Of a stretch of 20,117 bases of DNA, positions 1 to 8,397 are shown one piece after another. Source of the stretch: Butyrivibrio sp. Its GTDB lineage: Bacteria; Bacillota_A; Clostridia; Lachnospirales; Lachnospiraceae. The notes beneath the pieces are model-generated. The model did not search any database. It worked only from the letters and a program-made list of their open reading frames with translations, and was not told the origin of the DNA. How positions within the stretch are numbered: position 1 is the stretch's first letter; each line of letters opens with the position of its first letter. Location of the stretch: the NCBI GenBank assembly GCA_024690635.1, contig JAILOW010000127.1:1-20117 (forward strand). Direction: 5' to 3'. A program made the translations under genes and the position numbers.

Positions 1-1
1 T

Positions 2-3000
2 TTTGCTCTTTACATCATTCTGGTGTGCGGAGTATCTTACAGATTTACGTCCGTAGTCAAAAAGATCCTGGTTGCACCCTTTATTATCCTTGAGGTATTC
101 GTTCTTATTTCTCCCTTTACAGGGGTTGTTTATTCCATAGACAGAAATCTCGTTCTCAGCAGAGGCTTTGGAGTATATCTTGCTTATACCTTCAGTGCCT
201 TTTATCTGCTCTTTTCCATAGTGGCTCTGTTCCTTTACTGGAACACTCTTAACAATCTAAAGAAAATTGCCATTATCTATTTCTTTTCCCTTGTGATCTC
301 GGGAACCATCCTGCAGATGATAAACGTCAATATAAAATCCGAGCTGATATGCGAAGCTATAGCGCTTATCGGTCTTATGATCATGTTGGAAAATGATGAT
401 GACAGAGTGGATATGACAACGGGTGCATATAACAGAAATGCCTTTGCCAAGGATGTTGGAAGCTATCTTAAATATAAAAGAGAGTTCTATACAGTATGTA
501 TTCAGATCAGAAACGCCGAAGTTTTCAGAAAGATCACAGGTTATGAGGAGTTTGAGGAACTCCTTCACAGGGTAGTGGATTACCTTCTTGAGATCGATCC
601 CAAGTATGATGTATACAGAGTTAATTCCGACTGTATCTTCCTTGTATGTCCCGAGATCACGCCAAAGGCTGCGTCTGATCTTGCGGATCTTATTCACAAC
701 CGTTTTAAGAGAGAGTGGACTCATCAGGAAAGCAGCGTATTTATAAATGTAACGGTATTTCTGGCTAGTTCCCCCAGCCAGTTTGGAAGCGTAGACTATC
801 TTCTTCTTTTGAGTGACAGCAACATCGAAAATGAGGCCGGAAGGGACGTGGACAGGCCTCTTAAAGGCGATGACCTTGACTTTATCTTAAGGCGCGCCGA
901 GGTTGAAAAGGCTGTTAAAAGAGGCCTTGAAAATAAGAATTTCAGGGTGTACTACGAGCCAATTTACAACAAAGACGATCTTTCCATCTGTGCTGCCCAG
1001 GCGGTCCTTCGTCTTAGGGATAAAGAGATGGGAGAGATAGGGCAGGATGAATTTTTGCCCATAGCCGAGCAGACAGGACTTATTGAAGAGCTTGGCTGGT
1101 ACAACATAGAAGAGGTGTTCTATTTCCTTGGAGGCGGTATCGCAGAGGATATGGGACTTAAATATATTGAGATAGGCCTTTCTTCAGCTCAGATCATCAA
1201 GTCTGATTTCATAGAAAGGATCAGGACTTTATTTGCAAAATATTCCCTGAAATCATCCCAGATCGTATTTGATATTTCGGAATCTGCTGCGGCTTCCGAT
1301 TCCAACGTTTTGGGAAATGTCATGGCGGAGCTGGACAGGGACGGTGTCAAGTTCTATATGGATGACTATGGAACGGGATTTTTTAACATACACTCCACCG
1401 CATCACTTATTTTTGAAGGCGTAAAATTGGATGCGGCCCTGCTTTCTTCGGTTAAAGGCCGGGACCAGAACAGGATCATCATCGAAAACAGACTTAGGAT
1501 GATGAACCAGATGGGCAAAAAGATCGTTATCGAAAACGTGGACAGTCAGGAACGAATGGAAGCGGTTACGGATATTAAGGCCGATTTCCTTATCGGTAAG
1601 TATTTCTCCGATGCTGTAAGTAAAAACGAGCTTATAGCTATCCTTAGAGCTACAGAGCTTGCAAGGATGGAGGAGCGAAGAGCTAAGGCTGCAAATGAAG
1701 CAAAGAGCAATTTCCTTGCCAACATGTCCCATGAGATCAGAACTCCCATCAATGCCGTTCTTGGCATGAATGAGGTTATCTTAAGAGAATGTACTGATGA
1801 GCGCATTCTTGAATATGCCCAGAATATTGAGGGTGCAGGAAGGACTCTTTTGTCCCTTATAAATGATATTCTGGATTTCTCCAAGATCGAATCGGGATCC
1901 ATGGTCATAAACGAGGCAGAGTACGAGTTTAGCTCTGTTCTTAACGACATTTACAACATGGTTCATATTAAGGCTGAGCAGAAGGCTCTGGAACTTAACT
2001 TTGACATTGACAGCGCACTTCCCGAAAAGCTTGTGGGAGATGAGATGCGACTTCGTCAGATAATAGTAAACGTCCTTAACAATGCTGTTAAGTATACGGA
2101 AAAGGGCAGCGTTACCTTAAGAATAAGCGGAAACAGAGTGCCTTCAGACAGGATAGTTCTGAAGATGGATGTTATTGATACCGGAATGGGTATCAAGGAT
2201 GAGGACAAGAAGGAGCTCTTTGGAAAGTTCAAGAGGCTTGATATAGACAAGAACAAAACCGTTGAAGGAAGCGGACTTGGACTTGCGATCACCAGCAGCC
2301 TTCTTGATCTGATGGGCGGCTCCATAAATGTAGAGAGTGTCTATGGCAAAGGTTCAACCTTTACTATATTCCTGCCACAGAAGATCGCAGATGAATCCGA
2401 GATAGGCGACTTTAAGTCAAGACTTGCGGAGTCTCTCAAGGAGAGAAAGAAGTATAAAGAGAAGTTTACAGCTCCCGATGCAAACATTCTTGTTGTTGAT
2501 GATACACCGATGAACCATGTGGTCATAAGAGAGCTGCTTAAGCCTACGCTTCTAAAGGTTGAGACTGCAAGAAGCGGAATGGAATGCCTTGATAAACAGC
2601 ACGGTAAAAAGTACGATCTGATATTCCTTGATTACAGAATGCCTGAGATGGACGGTATAGAAACCCTTGCGAAAATGAAAGAGGACAAGGAAAGTCCCAA
2701 TCTTGATACGCCTGTTATCGTGCTTACGGCTAATGCTATTTCCGGTGCAAAAGAAAACTTTATGAAGGAAGGCTTTGATGATTATCTGAGTAAGCCAGTG
2801 GAAAGTGACAAACTTGAAGAGGTACTTATTAAGTTTCTTCCTTCCGAAAAAGTCATTCTTACAAAGGCTGAGGACCCAGGCTCTTCGGAGAACGAAAAAG
2901 AGCCTGCTCCTGCCGAAGATGAGAATCCACAGTGGCTTTCAAAACTTGAGCAGATAGATGTAGAGCAGGGTCTTAAAAACTGCGGAAGCATCGACAGTTA

Positions 3001-3538
3001 TCTGAGCATACTGAAGGTGTATTATGAATCTGTGGAGATGACTCAGAATAATATCGAAACCACCTATGCGGATAAAAACTGGAAGGATTATACCAGTTAT
3101 GTTCATTCACTAAAGAGTACCAGCAGGACTATAGGGGCAAAGGATCTTTCGCGTCTTGCTGAGATGATGGAAAATGCGGGGAATGCTCTTGATATCGAGA
3201 CTATCGATCTTCATCAGAATGAGCTTTTGAATATGTATTCCATCGTCAAGTATTCGCTTTCAAACATCCCCGAGATCGCAGGATCTGAGGAAGATACGGA
3301 GGAAGAGGAAAAAGAGGAGATCACACCTGCAAAACTTAAGGATGCTTACATGACCATTGTGGAAGTGTCCAAGAGTCTTGATTATGATACACTTTCCTAT
3401 ATACTTGATCTTTTGAAAAAGTACAGGATCCCCAAAGAGGATGACGAAAAGATCAAAAAGATCCGAGAGCTGGCATACAAGCTAAAATGGGATGAAATCT
3501 CACAAATCGCGACGCAGGCGCTGAAGGGGCAGGAATAA
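2..3538 (+). CDS. 7TM / degenerate GGDEF-EAL hybrid histidine kinase with receiver and Hpt (5' partial)
   Basis: The frame is open from the first bases of the window (1178 codons). The downstream paralogue aligns through the left edge (FALYII here, FTLYII at its residues 95-100), so about 94 N-terminal residues lie outside; the GTG at 23 is not the start. Order, numbering from position 2: at least four membrane segments (about 24-130), a GGDEF-like domain from 137 (TGAYNRN) whose signature is NSDCI (208), and an EAL-like domain (about 310-550). Then come HisKA with H577 in SHEIRTPIN, HATPase (N box near 690, DTGMGI, GSGLGLAI), a receiver with phospho-Asp 877 (FLDYRMPEMDG), an Hpt with H1035 (HSLKS), an acidic linker and a helical tail. 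In the EAL domain DDYGTG, the Lys and one Glu remain, but the EAL Glu is Gln, the NLS-type Asn is Gly and the last Gln is lost, so phosphodiesterase activity is unlikely. Kinase and relay residues are intact. The next gene, 3 nt away, is the likely receiver partner. Confidence 0.93.
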   Translation, partial: FALYIILVCGVSYRFTSVVKKILVAPFIILEVFVLISPFTGVVYSIDRNLVLSRGFGVYLAYTFSAFYLLFSIVALFLYWNTLNNLKKIAIIYFFSLVISGTILQMINVNIKSELICEAIALIGLMIMLENDDDRVDMTTGAYNRNAFAKDVGSYLKYKREFYTVCIQIRNAEVFRKITGYEEFEELLHRVVDYLLEIDPKYDVYRVNSDCIFLVCPEITPKAASDLADLIHNRFKREWTHQESSVFINVTVFLASSPSQFGSVDYLLLLSDSNIENEAGRDVDRPLKGDDLDFILRRAEVEKAVKRGLENKNFRVYYEPIYNKDDLSICAAQAVLRLRDKEMGEIGQDEFLPIAEQTGLIEELGWYNIEEVFYFLGGGIAEDMGLKYIEIGLSSAQIIKSDFIERIRTLFAKYSLKSSQIVFDISESAAASDSNVLGNVMAELDRDGVKFYMDDYGTGFFNIHSTASLIFEGVKLDAALLSSVKGRDQNRIIIENRLRMMNQMGKKIVIENVDSQERMEAVTDIKADFLIGKYFSDAVSKNELIAILRATELARMEERRAKAANEAKSNFLANMSHEIRTPINAVLGMNEVILRECTDERILEYAQNIEGAGRTLLSLINDILDFSKIESGSMVINEAEYEFSSVLNDIYNMVHIKAEQKALELNFDIDSALPEKLVGDEMRLRQIIVNVLNNAVKYTEKGSVTLRISGNRVPSDRIVLKMDVIDTGMGIKDEDKKELFGKFKRLDIDKNKTVEGSGLGLAITSSLLDLMGGSINVESVYGKGSTFTIFLPQKIADESEIGDFKSRLAESLKERKKYKEKFTAPDANILVVDDTPMNHVVIRELLKPTLLKVETARSGMECLDKQHGKKYDLIFLDYRMPEMDGIETLAKMKEDKESPNLDTPVIVLTANAISGAKENFMKEGFDDYLSKPVESDKLEEVLIKFLPSEKVILTKAEDPGSSENEKEPAPAEDENPQWLSKLEQIDVEQGLKNCGSIDSYLSILKVYYESVEMTQNNIETTYADKNWKDYTSYVHSLKSTSRTIGAKDLSRLAEMMENAGNALDIETIDLHQNELLNMYSIVKYSLSNIPEIAGSEEDTEEEEKEEITPAKLKDAYMTIVEVSKSLDYDTLSYILDLLKKYRIPKEDDEKIKKIRELAYKLKWDEISQIATQALKGQE

Positions 3539-3541
3539 GCT

Positions 3542-4297
3542 ATGTTTGACAAAACTATTTTACTGGTAAGAAATGAGGAGACTTTCCTTGTTAATGCCAT
3601 CAAAAACACCATACTGGAGGCTCATTTCAATCTTGAGGAATCCTCATATGCTGTTTCCGAGCTGTGTATGAAAAAGAGGGACGTGGATCTCATTGTCCTT
3701 TATACGGATGCTTCCTTTGAAGATCATAAGGATGCCATGGTTTATCTCAAGGATCTGTGTGTTGAGGAAAACAAAGTTCTTTTGGTCATCGGAGATAAGG
3801 ATGCATTTGATATAGTACATCAGTATGTGCCAAGAGAGGATGTGGCCTTTGAAATACCAAGACCACTCGAAATGCAGGATCTTTTGAGCAAGATCGTTCT
3901 GGCTACGGATGAGGAATTTGAACATCAGAGAAGAAAATGCGTGCTGGTTGTGGATGATGATCTTACCTATCTGCAGATGATAAGAGAATGGTTAAAAGAC
4001 ACCTACAGAGTCGGAATGGCCAATTCCGGAACCCAGGCCATCGCATGGCTTGCAACCAACAAAGCGGATCTTGTGCTCCTTGATTACGATATGCCGGTAC
4101 TTAACGGACCAAAGGTCCTTGAGATGATCAGAAGCGAGTCTTTTTCAAGCTCCGTACCTGTTATGTTCCTTACGGGAAAGAACGACAGAAAGAGTGTTAC
4201 GGATGTAATATCCTTAAAACCTGCGGATTATCTTTTAAAGAGTATCAGTAAGGACAAGCTCCTTTCAACGCTTGATGACTTTTTTAACAGGAAGTAA
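3542..4297 (+). CDS. Tandem receiver protein: pseudo-receiver plus intact REC, no output domain
   Basis: 251 residues. The C-terminal half (about 133-251) is a canonical receiver: acidic patch D138-D140 (VVDDD), phospho-acceptor D181 in LLDYDMPVLNG, T211 in FLTGK and K233 in YLLKS. The N-terminal half (about 1-120) has the same rhythm of strands (TILLV, DLIVLY, KVLLVIG) but lacks the key residues: the acidic pair is RN, the acceptor position is Tyr/Thr and the Lys is Arg in IPRPLE. It is therefore probably a pseudo-receiver used for binding. There is no DNA-binding or enzymatic output domain. It starts 3 nt after the hybrid kinase and ends 5 nt before the kinase's paralogue, so it is almost surely co-transcribed. 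The likely role, by inference, is phosphoryl acceptor or shuttle for the kinase's Hpt, acting through protein contacts. A GGGGCAGGAA stretch upstream may serve as ribosome binding site. Confidence 0.9.
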   Translation: MFDKTILLVRNEETFLVNAIKNTILEAHFNLEESSYAVSELCMKKRDVDLIVLYTDASFEDHKDAMVYLKDLCVEENKVLLVIGDKDAFDIVHQYVPREDVAFEIPRPLEMQDLLSKIVLATDEEFEHQRRKCVLVVDDDLTYLQMIREWLKDTYRVGMANSGTQAIAWLATNKADLVLLDYDMPVLNGPKVLEMIRSESFSSSVPVMFLTGKNDRKSVTDVISLKPADYLLKSISKDKLLSTLDDFFNRK

Positions 4298-4302
4298 CGT
4301 AA

Positions 4303-6258
4303 ATGAATGAATACGGAACCATCGGCGGCCATTCATTTAGAATAGCGGCGGTACTAATCTGCTTCACCTGTTTGTTTTACACGGTGATCATGAGAAGAAA
4401 AGGTAAGGTTAAAAAGAGGACTTACCTTTTTATTGTGCTGCTTATTTCGCTTATCATAAGCTCATGTACAGGTCTTGTTTCAACAAGGATAGTGGCATCA
4501 ACGCTTCCGCATATGGTTAAATATGTTACGGTGTATATGTGCAAGTACATATACTTCGCGAATCATTTTATGCTGCTTCCGCTTTTTACTCTCTATATCA
4601 TAGAGATCTGTGATATCGGACATCTTATAGTCAGGTTATGGAAATATGCCCTGCAGTTTTCGGCTCTTTTCCTGGAGCTGATGATCCTGACCAATCCCTT
4701 TACACACTTTGTTTTTTATCTTGATGATTCTTATTCCACTGTAAGAGCACCGGGAGTATATATAGCCTATGTTGTCAGCGGCATCTTTCTTGTTATGTGC
4801 CTTTGGATGCTTACAAGGTTCTGGAAGATCATGAACAGGATGAAAAAAATCGCCATGTTCTACTTCATAGGACTTGCAACTCTTGGCACCCTGATCCAGA
4901 TGCTTTTCCCCAATATCACCTGTGAGCTTATGGCTGAATCCATCGGCATGATGGGACTCCTTATCATGATCGAAAGAGAAGATGACAGGGAGGACTATTA
5001 TACTAGGGCCTATAACAGAAACGCTCTGGTTCAGGATCTTAGAAAGTACTTTGATGTAAAAAAACATTTCTACGCCATCTGCCTCAGGATCGTAAACGCC
5101 ACTGTCTACAGAAAGATCATAGGCTACGAAGATTATGACAAGATCATGGCTCAGATTGCGGATTTCCTTATTTCTCTTGACGGCAGGTTTGAGACCTACA
5201 GGATAAATGAGGGATGTTTTTATCTTTTGTGCGAAAATGCCACCGATGTGGAGATAAAGGAACTGGCATGGAAGATAAATGACAGATTTCTTGGAAGCTG
5301 GGATTCGGGCAACGGCTCCAACAACATCAGCGGAATGATCATGATGGTAAAGTGTCCCGGAAGGTTCACAACAGCTGATGAAGTTCTTTCCCTTTCCCAG
5401 GTCAATATTGATAATTCCTACAAATTCATTAATACCGAGGCTGACCTTGATTTCCTATTCAGAGGAATAGACGTAGAAAGAGCTATCGCAAGAGGCATAA
5501 GTGAAAATAACTTTAAAGTCATGTACAGACCTGTTTATGACAGAGATACAGGAGATCTGTGTTCTGCAGAAGCGCTTCTTACCCTGACGGACAGAGATCT
5601 TGGATATATATCTTTTGACGAGTTCATGCCCATTGCCGAGAGATCGGGATTTATAACGGATCTTCAGTTAAACATGATAGAGTCTGTGTTCAGGTTTGTA
5701 AGAGAGAGCACAGACAGAGGCGATTTTGCTCCAATGGCCATGGTCATTCATATTCTGTCCATGCAGAGCTTTAAAAAGAGTATCGTTACCCGTATAAGAA
5801 AGCTCATTGTGGATTACAAAATGGATCCTTCAACAATCGTTTTTGCGGTAGCTGAGCCTCTTGCAATAGCAGGGCAGGAGAATTTTAACCAGATAGTGGA
5901 TGAGCTAAACCATATCGGAGTAAAGTTTTCTTTATCCAATTACAATGTTGGCTTTATGGCTATAAGGCAGGATATTCTCTATAAATATGACGGTATATCC
6001 ATGAATATCAAGCAGACCCTTGAAGAACACAAGGAGAAGGCTGTAATAGTAATGAGAAACCGTTCAAATATGTTGGCTCAGCTTAACAGGGTTATGGTAT
6101 TTGACGGAGTGACTGATAAGGTATGCTATGAGTCCATAAAGGATCTGCCGGGGCCTTATATAGCAGGAGATTATCTGTGCGTACCGGGAACCAAAGCGGA
6201 TCTTCTTGAAAAGATAAAAGAAAAGGATAATTATAAGTCAAGACTTGGACTTGAATAA
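4303..6258 (+). CDS. 7TM sensor with degenerate GGDEF and EAL domains (paralogue of the upstream kinase's N-terminus)
   Basis: 651 residues. About seven hydrophobic segments (near 14-31, 41-60, 82-105, 114-131, 150-172, 180-200, 205-223) are followed by a GGDEF-like domain (RAYNRNAL near 232) whose signature is NEGCF at 302-306, then an EAL-like domain to near the C-terminus. The EAL box is kept (SAEALL, E423), but the paired aspartates are S545-N546, the catalytic Lys and downstream Asp are Ser and Asn, the ES-strand Glu is Ala and the final Gln is Ala. It should not hydrolyse c-di-GMP and cannot be a normal cyclase. It resembles the first gene along its full length, including YRI/YRV before the dead signature, but stops where that gene continues into HisKA. 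This suggests local duplication. AGGAAG upstream gives an 8-nt spaced ribosome binding site. It may be a co-sensor or decoy partner of the kinase, which is inference. Confidence 0.9.
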   Translation: MNEYGTIGGHSFRIAAVLICFTCLFYTVIMRRKGKVKKRTYLFIVLLISLIISSCTGLVSTRIVASTLPHMVKYVTVYMCKYIYFANHFMLLPLFTLYIIEICDIGHLIVRLWKYALQFSALFLELMILTNPFTHFVFYLDDSYSTVRAPGVYIAYVVSGIFLVMCLWMLTRFWKIMNRMKKIAMFYFIGLATLGTLIQMLFPNITCELMAESIGMMGLLIMIEREDDREDYYTRAYNRNALVQDLRKYFDVKKHFYAICLRIVNATVYRKIIGYEDYDKIMAQIADFLISLDGRFETYRINEGCFYLLCENATDVEIKELAWKINDRFLGSWDSGNGSNNISGMIMMVKCPGRFTTADEVLSLSQVNIDNSYKFINTEADLDFLFRGIDVERAIARGISENNFKVMYRPVYDRDTGDLCSAEALLTLTDRDLGYISFDEFMPIAERSGFITDLQLNMIESVFRFVRESTDRGDFAPMAMVIHILSMQSFKKSIVTRIRKLIVDYKMDPSTIVFAVAEPLAIAGQENFNQIVDELNHIGVKFSLSNYNVGFMAIRQDILYKYDGISMNIKQTLEEHKEKAVIVMRNRSNMLAQLNRVMVFDGVTDKVCYESIKDLPGPYIAGDYLCVPGTKADLLEKIKEKDNYKSRLGLE

Positions 6259-6303
6259 CATAAAAACATCCGTAGCAGTAAGTTGCCGCGGATGTTTTTA
6301 TGT
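6258..6303. terminator. Bidirectional intrinsic terminator between convergent genes
   Basis: Perfect 15-bp inverted repeat: ACATAAAAACATCCG at 6258-6272 and its complement CGGATGTTTTTATGT at 6289-6303, with a 16-nt loop that can pair further (GCA/TGC). The A-tract on one side and T-tract on the other give a U-tract in both directions. It sits between the end of the + strand signalling cassette and the stop of the - strand diguanylate cyclase, so it can end both transcripts. Confidence 0.9.
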
Positions 6304-6317
6304 GTGTTATGAAAGCA

Positions 6318-8192
6318 TTAAGCTCCAAGAATCTTGTCGTAGTAGGTTGCGCAGCTTCCTTCGCGCTTCTTGCTAAGGTATGCGCAGTTGTCAGCCCGCT
6401 TGTAGAGTTCGTCAAAGGTAAAGGTATCTTCAGGCTTGTAGAAAGCAACGCCGATACTTACATATATTTTCTGTCCGTTCATTTCGGGAATGCTGATCTT
6501 TTCAACATAGTTTAGAAGTCTGTCGATAACAGGCTTGCCGTGGTCGCTTTCACATACTCCGTGAGCAAAGGCTGCAAATTCATCGCCTCCAAGTCTTAGG
6601 ATGATGTCATGCTCTCTGAAGGTCTTTTTCATGCATTTTCCGATGGCTATGAGAACCTTATCGCCGACTGCATGCCCGAAGGAGTCATTAACCTTCTTGA
6701 ATTTATCCACATCGAAGAGTACGAACATTCCGCCTTCACCGGAATTTAAGAGCTTTCTGACTTTGTCTTCACCGCTTCCTCTGTTATAGAGCTTGGTCAT
6801 CTGATCGATCTCGGCCAGGTAGCGGAGCTTATCTCTTGAGCGCTTTTCTTTATCTATCTGCTCAACGGCCCAGATAACACTCTTTAGATTGCCGTCGGGC
6901 TTTCTCTCAGCGGCTACGAACCTGCCTCGATACCACTTGTGCTCATAGTTCAAAAATTCTGTACTTATGGTATTTGAAGAGCCCATTCGCTCATCAAGAG
7001 TAGACAGATCAACAAATTCAAGAACTTCATCCTTGGATCGTTCATCGGTAACGGCGGCCATTACGGATTTGATCATATGGTCGGCGCCGACCCTTTTTCC
7101 GTCCAGTTCTTTTACGACTTTTTCGTCTTTACAGGTGATCTCTTCAAAATCGTAGGTTTCAAGATCTATCTTGTGCATGGAGGTATAGATGTTGGCGATA
7201 GAGTGTATGTTCTCGTCATAATCCGTAACCATGATCTTTTGTCTTGATACGTTTAAGAGAACAAGGAATGTTATGATAAGCCCCATAGCAGCGGAAATAA
7301 AGATATTTCTTGTAAGCTTATTTAAAGCTTTGAATACCGGCTCTGCGCTTGTTATGGTGACAACGTTCCAGCCTGCGGAGATTTCTTTTGGACAGACGAT
7401 ATATTCCGTTCCTTTGAATTTTGTGACAAATACATTTCCGTTATTTGCCTGCCACTCATCATAGAAATTCTTTCTGTCTTTGTCATCGGAATCTTTATAG
7501 TTGAGGCCTACCTCTTCAACCTGAGAGTGGGCGATGATTATACCGTTATTATCAATGATCATTACATCATGATCTTTATCGGTATTACCCACATCTTCAA
7601 CCATCTGCTGCATCCTGCTGAGCCAGATGTCTATGGCCAGAACACTTTCACCGTCAGAAAGAAGCTTGGATGCGGTGATGACAAGCTTTCCTGTTCTTGC
7701 ATCAACATATGGGTCAACCAAAGTCTTGGTTCCGCCTGCTTCTTTTGCTTTTATGTACCAGTCTCTTTTCTGAGGATCGTAGCTTGCATCAGGCACCCAC
7801 TTGTCACCGTCAACAAAGGTTCCCATAACATATCCGTATATGCCTTTGGTATCTCCGGAAATAATGGACTGAAGGCCTGCGGACTTGCGTTCAAGATAGG
7901 ACTGAACATCCGAGACGGGAGCTTTTTGATCGATCATGTCTTCAATGGTTTCTGCCGAAGTGTCCACAATAAGAGTAACGTCGTCTATCAGATATTCATG
8001 GAAGGCTTCCGTTACATCCTGAGTTTTCATGATCGTTTCTTTTTCGATGTTATCTACATAAAGGTTATACTCCGTTTTAAATATGAAGTAGACGATCACC
8101 AAAAGGAACAGGGGCCAGAATACATATGGAAAAACGCCTGTGAAACCAAGCTTTTTGATAATGTTTTTTAAATTATTGGTATGTCGTCTCAT
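6318..8192 (-). CDS. Membrane diguanylate cyclase with extracellular dCache-like sensor
   Basis: 624 residues from the ATG at 8192. Makes c-di-GMP from two GTP. Order: transmembrane helix (about 16-36), extracytoplasmic Cache-type sensor (DPQKRDWYIKA, then DPYVDARTGKLVIT, a usual dCache_1 pattern), second helix (about 310-330), a PAS-like linker region ending in IWAVEQID, and GGDEF. The active motif is intact (LGGDEF, G535-F539), as are FDVDKFKKVND and LYNRG. An RxxD inhibitory site (REHD) lies five residues before the motif, so product inhibition is expected. Start choice: the frame opens at 8294, but AAGGAG at 8197-8202 precedes the ATG at 8192, while the ATG at 8228 overlaps the probable -10 box. 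Transcribed alone and convergent to the degenerate GGDEF-EAL cassette. Its ligand is unknown; Cache domains often bind small organic molecules such as amino acids. Confidence 0.95.
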   Translation of the reverse strand: MRRHTNNLKNIIKKLGFTGVFPYVFWPLFLLVIVYFIFKTEYNLYVDNIEKETIMKTQDVTEAFHEYLIDDVTLIVDTSAETIEDMIDQKAPVSDVQSYLERKSAGLQSIISGDTKGIYGYVMGTFVDGDKWVPDASYDPQKRDWYIKAKEAGGTKTLVDPYVDARTGKLVITASKLLSDGESVLAIDIWLSRMQQMVEDVGNTDKDHDVMIIDNNGIIIAHSQVEEVGLNYKDSDDKDRKNFYDEWQANNGNVFVTKFKGTEYIVCPKEISAGWNVVTITSAEPVFKALNKLTRNIFISAAMGLIITFLVLLNVSRQKIMVTDYDENIHSIANIYTSMHKIDLETYDFEEITCKDEKVVKELDGKRVGADHMIKSVMAAVTDERSKDEVLEFVDLSTLDERMGSSNTISTEFLNYEHKWYRGRFVAAERKPDGNLKSVIWAVEQIDKEKRSRDKLRYLAEIDQMTKLYNRGSGEDKVRKLLNSGEGGMFVLFDVDKFKKVNDSFGHAVGDKVLIAIGKCMKKTFREHDIILRLGGDEFAAFAHGVCESDHGKPVIDRLLNYVEKISIPEMNGQKIYVSIGVAFYKPEDTFTFDELYKRADNCAYLSKKREGSCATYYDKILGA

Positions 8193-8196
8193 GAGA

Positions 8197-8202
8197 CTCC
8201 TT
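8197..8202 (-). promoter_or_regulatory. Ribosome binding site deciding the cyclase start
   Basis: On the - strand this reads AAGGAG, four nt before the ATG at 8192. It favours that start over the two in-frame ATGs further upstream (8228 and 8294). Confidence 0.7.
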
Positions 8203-8226
8203 ATTATCGATAAATAGTCAATTTTC

Positions 8227-8232
8227 ATTATA
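8227..8232 (-). promoter_or_regulatory. Probable sigma-A -10 box of the diguanylate cyclase gene
   Basis: Perfect TATAAT on the - strand, about 35 nt upstream of the ATG at 8192. At 17 bp spacing the -35 position reads GTAAAA, a poor match to TTGACA, so the promoter may need an activator. A 13-bp palindrome ATAAAG-T-CTTTAT at 8263-8275 lies just upstream. Confidence 0.55.
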
Positions 8233-8262
8233 CTACATATATTTTTGCCTTTTACCGCGTTT

Positions 8263-8275
8263 ATAAAGTCTTTAT
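8263..8275. promoter_or_regulatory. Small palindrome in the divergent promoter region
   Basis: ATAAAG-T-CTTTAT is a perfect inverted repeat with 6-bp arms. It lies in the 210-bp gap between the divergent cyclase and aldose epimerase genes, upstream of the weak -35 of the cyclase promoter. The position would suit a regulator, but AT-rich palindromes of this size arise by chance, so this is only a candidate operator. Confidence 0.2.
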
Positions 8276-8351
8276 GCTTTTTTAACATATTCATTTCAGA
8301 ATATATACGGTATCAGAGCAAGGGGCTATGGCGAAGGTGCAGGTTTTATCA

Positions 8352-8357
8352 TATAAT
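8352..8357 (+). promoter_or_regulatory. Probable -10 box for the aldose epimerase / phosphatase pair
   Basis: Perfect TATAAT 45 nt before the ATG at 8403. At 17 bp spacing the -35 position is TGGCGA, a weak match. A start near 8364 would give a leader of about 39 nt. Confidence 0.5.
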
Positions 8358-8391
8358 TAGATATGTGCAGTTTGTTGTATGGGGCTTTTTC

Positions 8392-8397
8392 GGAGGG
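8392..8397 (+). promoter_or_regulatory. Ribosome binding site deciding the epimerase start
   Basis: GGAGGG with a 5-nt spacer before the ATG at 8403. The in-frame ATG at 8379 lies upstream of this site and has no comparable signal, so the eight residues it would add are unlikely to be translated. Confidence 0.75.

Noticed and set aside
5506..6220. Active c-di-GMP phosphodiesterase in the third gene
   Set aside because: The EAL Glu is kept, but the paired aspartates, Lys and other ligands are replaced, so hydrolysis is very unlikely.
7527..8171. 214-codon open frame on the + strand
   Set aside because: It lies wholly opposite the Cache-GGDEF gene, whose domains are clear. It has no ribosome binding site and an unnatural composition.
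8193..8294. Longer start of the cyclase (ATG at 8294 or 8228)
   Set aside because: The ATG at 8228 overlaps the TATAAT box, and AAGGAG precedes only the ATG at 8192.
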